NCBI RefSeq assembly: GCF_007860125.1
Contig: NZ_SJPW01000006.1
Coordinates: 305,844-369,843 of the forward strand
Length of the DNA stretch: 64,000 bases
Source: Rubripirellula tenax
GTDB lineage: Bacteria; Planctomycetota; Planctomycetia; Pirellulales; Pirellulaceae
Direction of reading: 5' to 3'
The notes below the pieces were generated by a model. That model had not been told where the DNA came from. It made no database searches and saw only the letters and a list, made by a program, of their open reading frames with translations. Of the stretch, positions 18,604 through 25,556 are shown one piece after another. Position 1 is the stretch's first letter. Each line of letters starts with the position of its first letter. The translations under genes were made by a program, and so were the position numbers.

Positions 18604-18817
18604 TTCAACAGGCTGCTAACCGGGCATTCGTTCGCTGGCGTTCTCGGAACGCTCCGTCAGTTTGAAAGCAAGGAATCCGTTCGGCTATGCCAATACACCT
18701 CACCCGAGACAATTGATCCAAAAACATTGCCCTTTCTGTTCCGATCCGCTAGCCTTGAAGTCCACGATGCGACATCTTTGACCCGCCCTTTTGGTAGGGT
18801 GTGTCGCATAAAGTCAT

Positions 18818-18824
18818 GTTAGCG
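18818..18824 (+). other. Left boundary core site GTTAGCG of first cassette
   Basis: The sequence GTTAGCG is preceded by AGGGTGTGTCGCATAAAGTCAT, which resembles the right end of the attC sites (AGGGCGGTGTCGTAAAAACC...). It may be a decayed attC end or an attI-like site. No R'' partner could be found upstream. Confidence 0.5.
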
Positions 18825-18861
18825 GACGCTAGTTTTTCGTTGCGCGGGCGGGGCGCACGGA

Positions 18862-19148
18862 TTGGAGACTGCCCTCGGAGCATTGACGTTGTTCGTTTCG
18901 GCGGCGCTTTGGTCGTTCGGCGATCCGACGTCCTCTCAGGTTGGTTGCCGGATCCCGCGCGGTCGGTGCGCTGATTGTCACCGCGAAGCGGCGCGCGTTA
19001 CATTCGCGATGATTCGCGCCATTAGCGGGCAATCGGTCACGATGGTCTGCCCGCGAATTGCGCCAATGGCCGCGAATGTGGTGACTCGATTGCGCAGTCC
19101 GCTTGCAAGTCTCATGAAATGGAGGCTGTTTTGGCGATTCAACGCGTC
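18862..19148 (+). other. Content of cassette A, no convincing gene
   Basis: One frame is open from a TTG at 18862 through the cassette and on into the attC site (METALGALTLFVSAALWSFG... near its start), ending at 19335. Reading into the attC argues against a real gene, and no family was recognised. A short minus frame 18829-19032 is equally weak. The cassette may be empty, decayed or regulatory. Confidence 0.35.
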
Positions 19149-19356
19149 CGCTAACATGGTTTTTACGCTAGTCGCGGCTGTCGTCGTTGGAGAGTCTTTC
19201 GGTGCGCAACGTCAATCGCTTCGGTCACGTTCCCACTGGTGCAAACCCGCGATCACCTTGGCTCTTTGGCAACGGGCCCTCGCATTGGTACAATCTTTCG
19301 TAACTCAGAGTCACTCGCTTCGTTCAGGGCGGTGACGTAAAAACCTCCCGTTAGTG
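19149..19356 (+). repeat. attC site 1, 208 bp
   Basis: R'' CGCTAAC (19149-19155), L'' GGTTTTTACG (19158-19167), L' CGTAAAAACC (19336-19345) and R' GTTAGTG (19350-19356). It shares CGCTTCGTTCAGGGCGGTG with the other sites but has about 70 extra bases in the middle, including AACGTCAATCGCTTCGGTC (19208-19226), which recurs at 21733-21751. Confidence 0.85.
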
Positions 19357-19373
19357 GTCACTAGTTTTCACCG

Positions 19374-19877
19374 ATGCCGACCCCGCTCGAACATCCATGG
19401 ATCGCCGAATCTGACTTCGAGCCTGAATATCGTGACTCCATCCGCGTCGCTATGAAATCGACGCAGGCAATGCTCGACTCACATACGCCGCCGAACTGGA
19501 TCATCACTCTGGACGAATCCGCAATGTGGTATCGGGCGCGCACTCGAATCGTCGTCGATGGTGACGCAACGATGGACGTGGAGGGTAATCCGGTTGATTC
19601 GCCCGTTTCTACTTTACTAACCGACTCACAGACTGCCTCATTGCTGGCGGCCTTGTCTGACATCACGCCAGCCACCCTCGTTGATGTCGAGCATTTCGTA
19701 CTTGACGGTACATGGTGCGTCGTCACGGTGGCAAATGGAGTCGACGGATGGTGCGCGTTCTCGCAATTCAACTGCGCCGGAATGGATGCTGCCCAACTTG
19801 CATTACCCGGGCCACACATCGCAACGCTCGTACAATCGTTTTACCGCAGCCTCACACCCAAAACTGATGGCCCGTGA
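19374..19877 (+). CDS. Cassette B protein, unknown function
   Basis: This 167-residue protein starts 23 bp after the cassette start (TT at 19351). Its stop lies just before the R'' of the next attC, the tight fit typical of integron cassettes, and no room is left for its own promoter. It has no signal peptide and no membrane segment. The composition is acidic, with WYRARTRIVVDGDATMDVEG, TLVDVEHFVLDGTWCVV and GWCAFSQFNCAGM strands, suggesting a small alpha/beta cytoplasmic protein. No family was recognised. As with other cassette genes, an immunity, stress or modification role is possible but unsupported. Confidence 0.75.
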   Translation: MPTPLEHPWIAESDFEPEYRDSIRVAMKSTQAMLDSHTPPNWIITLDESAMWYRARTRIVVDGDATMDVEGNPVDSPVSTLLTDSQTASLLAALSDITPATLVDVEHFVLDGTWCVVTVANGVDGWCAFSQFNCAGMDAAQLALPGPHIATLVQSFYRSLTPKTDGP

Positions 19878-20015
19878 CCACTAACATGGTTTTTACGCTA
19901 GGCCTGCGGCACACCTTCCAACTTTGGCAACGCGGGCTGGCCTTGGTACAATTTTCGGTAGTTCAGGCATCGTTCGCTTCGTTCAGGGCGGTGTCGTAAA
20001 AACCTTCCGTTAGGC
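19878..20015 (+). repeat. attC site 2, 138 bp
   Basis: R'' CACTAAC (19878-19884), L'' GGTTTTTACG (19887-19896), L' CGTAAAAACC (19995-20004) and R' GTTAGGC (20009-20015), which fits the GTTRRRY consensus exactly. The R'' is the complement of the R' at the start of cassette B. Confidence 0.9.
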
Positions 20016-20036
20016 GACCTAGCCGTAGAGTAGTTC

Positions 20037-20504
20037 GTGACTTCGACGTGGACTGAAACCGACTTCGACTCACTTGGCTGGCACGACATCCATGTCCACG
20101 GATTTCGCATCGTTGAAGGCGAGCACGGCGTCGGCGATCTTTGGCTCGACCTCGACTACATTCTCGAATGGGTGCCCCCTGCCGCCAAGGGTGGTGCATT
20201 CCGTTTTCGCATCGCACCAGCGTCGCTCGTGTTCCGGGACGTAACATCGCTCCGTCTGGCTCTCGACTACGCTACGCCAACCGCGTCAATGGGGCCGTTT
20301 TCACTTGATGGCATTGAGCGCGAACCGATCTCGTTTGACAATGGCTGCAATTCATTCCGCTGGGCAATCAACGTCAACTGGCCTGATGGTGAAATGACAT
20401 TTGAATCACCGGGTTTTACTCAGACGCTCTCCGGCCCGATCATAGAATCCGATGCGCAATATCTAACAGACGCCGAACGAAATGGTGATGCACCGGTCGC
20501 CTAA
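20037..20504 (+). CDS. Cassette C protein, unknown function
   Basis: This 155-residue protein starts at GTG 20037, 27 bp after the cassette start, and its TAA stop is part of the R'' box GCCTAAC. No signal peptide or membrane segment is present. It has alternating strands with several Trp and Asp: GWHDIHVHGFRIVEGEHG, DLWLDLDYILEWV, FRFRIAPASLVFRDV, NGCNSFRWAINVNWPDGEMTFES. The pattern WHDxxVH...LDLDYIL...P resembles a small-protein family I have seen described as hypothetical and found in scattered bacteria, often in accessory regions. No function can be given. Confidence 0.75.
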   Translation: MTSTWTETDFDSLGWHDIHVHGFRIVEGEHGVGDLWLDLDYILEWVPPAAKGGAFRFRIAPASLVFRDVTSLRLALDYATPTASMGPFSLDGIEREPISFDNGCNSFRWAINVNWPDGEMTFESPGFTQTLSGPIIESDAQYLTDAERNGDAPVA

Positions 20505-20635
20505 CATGGTTTTTACGCTAGGCCTTCGGCACACCGCTGTCGTTTGTTCAGGCCTCCATCCGATGGTAGAATCTTTCGTAGTTCAGGCATTGCTCGCTTC
20601 GTTTAGGGCGGTGTCGTAAAAACCTTCCGTTGGGC
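20499..20635 (+). repeat. attC site 3, 137 bp
   Basis: R'' GCCTAAC (20499-20505, fits RYYYAAC), L'' GGTTTTTACG (20508-20517), L' CGTAAAAACC (20615-20624) and R' GTTGGGC (20629-20635). It is about 80% identical by eye to attC site 2 in its right half. Confidence 0.9.
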
Positions 20636-20681
20636 GATTGGCGTCGTCGCTTGGCGAACCGGCGACGGTCACGGACTGGCG

Positions 20682-21368
20682 ATGAACGCCGCCGCCGTTC
20701 GGTCGTTCCTGCGAGGCGAAGTCGCGGAGTTCGATGATGATCTACCCGAGGATGCGATTCCGCTCTGGCAATCGTCAACTCGGCTGATTCTCGTCACTTC
20801 CCAAGGTTGTCAGCCGTGCGAACTTCAAAAGCAATCCATTCCAAACGATGTTCGCTACGAAACAATCGACATCGAGCGGGTGAATGCGAAAGGCTACGAA
20901 GTGCGAACGACACCAACGCTGATGGTGTTCGTGGACGGAAAGCTGCAAGGCACGTCGAGCGGCCTGCTTCGCGGCGACCGCTTGCGTGCGTTTCTCGATC
21001 GCTGGGGATTCGGCGAAAACCAAACTGAACCCGATGAAACGGAGCCAGCAGACGATTTCAATCCCTGGAACAATCCACGTCGCTGGAACCGAGGCCCGAT
21101 CCGAGATCGCATCGACGAAGCGAAGAGCCGTTTCGCATGGTGGTTGCTCGGAAAGTGGCTCGGTTTCGGATCGGGCGGAATCGCGGTGATCTTCCCGTGG
21201 CTGTTCTTTATCTATCGAGCGTTACGCAAGTTGCGTAGCGACGGTGGCGAAGGATGCCCAGCGAATAAACCACGTTCACGGCGACAGCCCACCAAAAGAA
21301 CGAAGAAACGAACCGCACGACGCCGAACAACGAAGAAACGATCGCCATCCACGCGACAGGGCCGGTAG
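20682..21368 (+). CDS. Cassette D protein: thioredoxin-like domain plus membrane segment
   Basis: This 228-residue protein starts 52 bp after the cassette start at 20630. Residues about 30-115 form a thioredoxin-like fold: LILVTSQGCQPCEL with CxxC Cys 43 and 46, then the cis-Pro region RTTPTLMVFVDGKLQGTSSG. An acidic linker follows, then a hydrophobic helix (about 165-182, AVIFPWLFFIYRAL) and a very basic tail rich in Lys, Arg and Thr. It could be a membrane-tethered disulfide oxidoreductase with its catalytic domain on the N-terminal side. No signal peptide is present. No attC was found after it, so its downstream cassette end is lost or decayed. Confidence 0.8.
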   Translation: MNAAAVRSFLRGEVAEFDDDLPEDAIPLWQSSTRLILVTSQGCQPCELQKQSIPNDVRYETIDIERVNAKGYEVRTTPTLMVFVDGKLQGTSSGLLRGDRLRAFLDRWGFGENQTEPDETEPADDFNPWNNPRRWNRGPIRDRIDEAKSRFAWWLLGKWLGFGSGGIAVIFPWLFFIYRALRKLRSDGGEGCPANKPRSRRQPTKRTKKRTARRRTTKKRSPSTRQGR

Positions 21369-22054
21369 GGTCGATCCTGAGTAGTGGTCGCCTGAAAACT
21401 CCTGTCCCTGTCATGCGGCTTGGGAGCCGCATCGCGCAGCCGTTTCACCGTTGGAGCATTCTTCACGACGATGGAGAATCCGGTCGCGACGTACCGCAAA
21501 CGATCGTCGAGCTTTGTTCATTCTTCGAGTGGCAACGACGATCGTTTGCGGAACGTCGCTCCCTCCAAGGCTTCGTTCCTGCTCCGCCGCCGCTGCACGT
21601 GGCCTACGTTCGTCCCTCACTGCGGACACGTCTCGCGTCGGCTCCGCAATCCAGCGTGGTCCACGGCCTATGAGCCGTGGTGCAGCGTAATGCCGGGCGG
21701 CGGTTGCCGACCGCTAACGCAAGCGAGCTTCCAACGTCAATCGCTTCGGTCGGCTGGCGTGTACGCTACAAGCGGCGTCCGACTTTCACGAAGTGACCTA
21801 CGGCATCCTGCCTCCGTCGTTTTTTCTGCGGGCATCCTGCCCTGATGCCCTCGGCGGCGACTCCGTCTGTGTTGGAGACTACATCGGGGCTCAAACTGCA
21901 AACGTTTCGGTTCAGTGGCGATCCGCTGCAAACGTCGCCGTCCCGATCCGGCAACGCTCAGACTTTCGGGGTGCAAACTGCAACCGTGTTGGAGACTTCA
22001 TTCGTCGTGCCAAATTAATCGCTTCGGTCAGTCGCTTCCCTGCCGGATCGAAGT
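21369..22054. other. Repeat-rich non-coding region at right end of the cassette island (686 bp)
   Basis: No gene is supported. The region contains a small GCGGCT/AGCCGC hairpin (21416-21432), a large imperfect inverted repeat (21486-21559), a CCACGGC/GCCGTGG hairpin (21660-21679) and CCGCTAAC followed by AACGTCAATCGCTTCGGTC (21733-21751), the same 19 nt as in attC site 1. GTGTTGGAGACT occurs twice (about 21871 and 21987). It looks like degenerate cassette or repeat debris that ends where sulfatase homology starts near 22040. Confidence 0.6.
21486..21559. repeat. Inverted repeat, 24-bp arms with one mismatch
   Basis: The arms 21486-21509 and 21536-21559 pair over 24 bp with a single mismatch, around a 26-nt loop. 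The size and shape fit a short palindromic dispersed element like those elsewhere in the window, but with a different sequence. Confidence 0.8.
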
Positions 22055-24019
22055 TTGATGCCGCTGCTCGAGTCAAAAGCGTCTGGTCAGATTGATCCGA
22101 CGCGAAGTTTTGCCCTGACCGGGATGGAACGTCATGTCTACTCGTACCCTTCACGTGCGATACGAACGCAAGACTATCTGTACATCCTCAACTTTGATCC
22201 CGACCAATGGCCGACTGGCGAAGTCGATGGTCACAACCCTGAGTACGATTTCGCGACGATGGCATGGCCGAGAGACGAAGGCGCTTTCCCTTTCAACATC
22301 GATCCGTCACCGGCCAAACAGTTTCTGCGCCTCAATCGCGCTCTCGACGATGTCAAGCAGTTTGCTCAACTCTCGTTCGGTAAACATGCGGAAGAGGAAC
22401 TCTACGATCTGAACAAAGATCCGGAGCAATTGAACAATGTGTCAAGCGATCAGGGCTACACCGATGTGAAGCGGTTACTACGCCGACAGCTAGACGCGGC
22501 GTTGATCAGGAGCGACGATCCACGATTGGCCGTCGCGGGGTATCGCACTCGCGTGATCGAGGGCTGGCCGGTTCGCATCAGTGATCGTTTGCTGCAAAAC
22601 CAGCCTGACAAGACGGCACGAGCAATTGAGCTACTGACCCAACAGCTCAAGACGATCAGCGAAGTCGTGCCGTCCAGCGTGCTTCCAAGGATTCGATGCG
22701 TGCCCATCTGGATGTCACCAGAGTACGAAGGAGTGCGACCGACCGCCGAGTATCACCCCAGTGAAGGTTGGCTACGAAAGGTTGGTCGTCCCGCAGAGTT
22801 GGCTGAATGTGTGGAACTGACGAACATCGGCATCTTCGAAAAAGAGAATCTTCGTATGCCAATGATGATCCTGCATGAGCTTGCTCATGCCTTTCATCAT
22901 CAAATGCTTGGCTTTGACCACGCGAAGATCAAGGCTCAATACGAACGTGCCAACGCTAGCGGGAGCTATGAAGCGGTTGAACGGCATGATGGCAAGACCG
23001 AGCGTGCTTACGGAATGAACAATCACAAAGAGTACTTCGCCGAATCATCGGAGGCGTTTTTTGGGAAGAACGATTTCTATCCGTTTGATCGAGCACAACT
23101 CAAGAAGCACGACCCTGGCATGTTTGAGGTTTTAACGGAAGTTTGGGAACTAGGTGACCGACGACCCGTTGCTCGTCAACCGTCGACCGATCAATCTTCA
23201 AAGTACCGTGTCGAAACACCACCGGCATCGCTGGGTGTGAAATCGTTCTATCGTAAGTACGTCGATGCAAATGGCTATCCGATTGTCGCATCGGCGGGCG
23301 TGAATGACTACGCCCTGAAGGAAGCGGCCTATATAATCGACATGATGTTGGCCCACCGGCCAGACATCCGACAGGCAATGGTTGCCAGCGGTTCGAGAAT
23401 GGTTGTCATGGCACACAGTGAATTCACAACGGACATACCCGAGTATGCTCGCATGCGTCCGAAAGACTTCTGGGATGCGCGGGCAAGAGGCCTAGGTGGA
23501 TCGAAGATGGATGCGGTTTGCTCATGTGGCGAAGAAAATTTGCTCGCCTTCCCCGGTGATCCCTACTCACAGGAGAGCATCTTGATTCACGAGTTTGCTC
23601 ACAATATTCACTTGCGAGGCATGGTCCGGTTGGATGCAACTTTTGATGATCGGCTGAAGCAGACCTACGATCACGCCATGGCTCGGGGATTGTGGAGGGG
23701 GAAGTACGCGTCATCCAATCACGCGGAGTATTTCGCTGAAGGGGTGCAGTCTTGGTTCAATAACAACCGGCCCCCGGATCATGACCACAATCATGTCGAC
23801 ACGCGGAAAGACCTGCAGGAATACGATGCCGGCTTAGCATCGATTTGTGAAGAAGTCTTTGGGGCGACAATCCTTGCCTACACCAAGCCCGGAACACGTC
23901 TTACTGGTCATCTTGCGGGCTTCGATCCTTCCCGGTCCCCGCGGTTTAGGTGGCCTGCGAGATTGGAACAAGCACAAAAAAAGATCCGACAAGGCGGGAG
24001 CAAACGCAGTACCAACTGA
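22055..24019 (+). CDS. Truncated sulfatase C-terminus joined to two HExxH metallopeptidase units
   Basis: The frame opens after a stop at 22016-22018; the first likely start is TTG 22055 or ATG 22058. The first 130 or so residues match the C-terminal end of a type I sulfatase (RSLMPLLESK..., then LYDLNKDPEQLNNV). Its N-terminal active-site part (metal motif and CxPSR) is absent. The rest is two similar metallopeptidase-like units, each with HExxH followed by an NHxEYFAE helix: HELAH at 274-278 with NHKEYFAE near 324, and HEFAH at 512-516 with SNHAEYFAE. This resembles gluzincin-type or anthrax-lethal-factor-like peptidases. The front is thus broken, but the peptidase part is intact. No signal peptide remains, so secretion is probably lost. 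Confidence 0.8.
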   Translation: MMPLLESKASGQIDPTRSFALTGMERHVYSYPSRAIRTQDYLYILNFDPDQWPTGEVDGHNPEYDFATMAWPRDEGAFPFNIDPSPAKQFLRLNRALDDVKQFAQLSFGKHAEEELYDLNKDPEQLNNVSSDQGYTDVKRLLRRQLDAALIRSDDPRLAVAGYRTRVIEGWPVRISDRLLQNQPDKTARAIELLTQQLKTISEVVPSSVLPRIRCVPIWMSPEYEGVRPTAEYHPSEGWLRKVGRPAELAECVELTNIGIFEKENLRMPMMILHELAHAFHHQMLGFDHAKIKAQYERANASGSYEAVERHDGKTERAYGMNNHKEYFAESSEAFFGKNDFYPFDRAQLKKHDPGMFEVLTEVWELGDRRPVARQPSTDQSSKYRVETPPASLGVKSFYRKYVDANGYPIVASAGVNDYALKEAAYIIDMMLAHRPDIRQAMVASGSRMVVMAHSEFTTDIPEYARMRPKDFWDARARGLGGSKMDAVCSCGEENLLAFPGDPYSQESILIHEFAHNIHLRGMVRLDATFDDRLKQTYDHAMARGLWRGKYASSNHAEYFAEGVQSWFNNNRPPDHDHNHVDTRKDLQEYDAGLASICEEVFGATILAYTKPGTRLTGHLAGFDPSRSPRFRWPARLEQAQKKIRQGGSKRSTN

Positions 24020-24356
24020 TAAAACAACTGATCAAAAAAGTTTCGGCGATCCAAATACATGCGGCCCGATTTGCTCAAGTCGATCCGCGCGTCTTCACGC
24101 ACCAACCGCCGTCGCAGAACTAGACGAGCAACCGTCGTATCGATCTTCCTCTCTCTTCCTCTCTTTAACCCGCTTTCCCAACAGAGTCGGACCGCCACTC
24201 TCAGTTCTCTTTTCCCAGCAGCCTTATTCCGGACATTTTGCCTAAATTCGCACGCTAACGGTTGCTTTCGCGGACTACGGAGACTATTCCTGGTTAATAG
24301 CTATGAAATTACCACGGTTTCTATTACATCCTTGGTCTGGATCGGGAGACACTTTC
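24020..24356. other. Intergenic region (337 bp) upstream of PEP-CTERM gene
   Basis: No gene is seen. It is pyrimidine-rich around 24140-24180 (repeated CTCTCTTCCTCT). A promoter for the downstream PEP-CTERM gene must lie here, but no convincing -35/-10 pair could be assigned. An in-frame upstream start at 24303 would lengthen the next gene by 18 residues. Confidence 0.5.
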
Positions 24357-25298
24357 ATGATTGTTCAACGTTGCTCTTTTCTGTCTTTGTTCGTAGTTTT
24401 GGCAGCGACTGTGCTTGCTGGTTCTGGCCAGGCAGCCCTTGTTGTTGTCGTTGATGACAGTTTCGCTGACAACGATCGTGCGAAAACCGGCACCGACGAC
24501 ACCAATTGGTACGCCACCAACACGACGTCGGCCTTCGAGAGCCCTTCGCTTACCAACAACCAGTTGCGAATGGCCACCGGAACGTCGGGTCGTGGGATCC
24601 ACACAGTGTTCACGGCTCAGTCGCTTTCCAACATCGGCGACAAGATCACGGCTACGTACACGTTCACGACTCCCTCCACGATCGGCGCGTCCACAGGCAG
24701 CTTCCGTGTCGGCATGTTCAATCCCACGGCGACGCTTGCTGGCGTCAGCCAAGACTTGAGTGTCGGTTCGAGCTCGCCCAACGTCGATCTTAATATGCCC
24801 GGCTACATGGTGGATATGGATGTGTCGCCCTCTTCGGCACCCAATGCAACATCGGACTTCCAGTTCCGCAAACTCGACAGCGCTAGCGCGACGGGCCGAC
24901 TGTTGGGTACAACCAGCGGTTTTGTCCAAGTCGACTCGTCCGGCCCCGACGCGGGTTACTCGTTCGCGCCCAACACTACCTACACAGGCCTACTCTCTTT
25001 TGAACTGGTCGCCACCGGCACCCAGATGACTGCCATTCTGGGCAGCGATACTTACACGGTGATCGATGACGGCACCTACTCAGGCGCACCGGTGACCGAC
25101 TTTGGTTTCTTCGGCGTTCATGTGAATTCGAATGTCTTCGGCAACATCAACGACGCTTCCGTCCCAGACAGCGGCATCGCTTTCAACAACGTCAGGGTAG
25201 AGTTCTCGACGACGGCTGTCCCCGAACCAAGTTCCTTGGCCTTACTCATGTTGGGCTGCCTGGGCGGCGTGGTCCGCTTCGTACGACGTCGCAAATAG
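24357..25298 (+). CDS. PEP-CTERM sorted surface protein
   Basis: The ATG at 24357 is preferred over 24303 because it has GGGAG eight bases upstream and places a signal peptide (IVQRCSFLSLFVVLAATVLAGSGQA) at the start. It gives 313 residues. The middle is a beta-rich jelly-roll-like domain with many Thr, Ser and Asp (RVGMFNPTATLAG, YSFAPNTTYTGLLSFELVA). The C-terminus is a classic PEP-CTERM anchor, VPEPSSLALLMLGCLGGVV then RFVRRRK. Such proteins are sorted by an exosortase (not in this window) and end at the outer surface. A strong hairpin terminator follows at 25327. Function unknown. Confidence 0.88.
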   Translation: MIVQRCSFLSLFVVLAATVLAGSGQAALVVVVDDSFADNDRAKTGTDDTNWYATNTTSAFESPSLTNNQLRMATGTSGRGIHTVFTAQSLSNIGDKITATYTFTTPSTIGASTGSFRVGMFNPTATLAGVSQDLSVGSSSPNVDLNMPGYMVDMDVSPSSAPNATSDFQFRKLDSASATGRLLGTTSGFVQVDSSGPDAGYSFAPNTTYTGLLSFELVATGTQMTAILGSDTYTVIDDGTYSGAPVTDFGFFGVHVNSNVFGNINDASVPDSGIAFNNVRVEFSTTAVPEPSSLALLMLGCLGGVVRFVRRRK

Positions 25299-25326
25299 AT
25301 CGTCATCCACTCTCTTGAATTTGAAA

Positions 25327-25359
25327 TGTCCGGCAATCACAGGATCGCCGGGCATTTTT
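25327..25359 (+). terminator. Rho-independent terminator
   Basis: The stem TGTCCGGC (25327-25334) pairs with GCCGGGCA (25347-25354), with one G-T pair, and is followed by TTTTT. It lies 28 nt past the stop of the PEP-CTERM gene. Confidence 0.85.
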
Positions 25360-25556
25360 CGTAGCCTACGTTCTTCCGTTTCTTGCCGGAACAAGCGATC
25401 AACGGGGAGGCTGCAATCACATCAGTTTCCATCAAATAGCAGCGAAAAACGTTGATCTGAAAAAGCATTTCCCTTTTCGAAAACGTTACCCCACACCCAA
25501 AACAATTCTTTGCATCGTCGATTCAAAGGTGCCGTAAGGCTTTCAAGGACGGATAA

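Larger units (their letters stand above)
18818..20635 (+). mobile_element. Integron-type gene cassette array without integrase (CALIN)
   Basis: Three cassettes are defined by complementary ends, as predicted by integron recombination between G and TT of the R' core. Cassette A: GTTAGCGGACGC at 18818-18829 against its complement at 19144-19155. Cassette B: 19350-19361 against 19873-19884. Cassette C: 20009-20019 against 20495-20505. Cassettes A and B match over 12 nt and cassette C over 11 nt, without mismatch. A further cassette begins at 20630 but its end is not found. Spacers between cassettes are attC sites with the shared inner pair GGTTTTTACG / CGTAAAAACC. No tyrosine recombinase is in the window, and the upstream neighbour is a broken chromosomal gene, so this looks like a cluster of attC sites lacking an integrase. 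Confidence 0.88.

Noticed and set aside
18604-18824. A full attC or attI upstream of the first cassette
   Set aside because: The right end resembles attC, but no matching left half could be paired with it.
18862-19335. Plus frame in cassette A as a real gene
   Set aside because: It reads through the attC site, starts with TTG, and matches nothing known. It is described only as cassette content.
21369-22054. A fourth complete attC closing cassette D
   Set aside because: The expected complement of TTGGGCGATTGG was not found after the thioredoxin-like gene. Only a weak R''-like CCGCTAAC and a shared 19-mer were seen.
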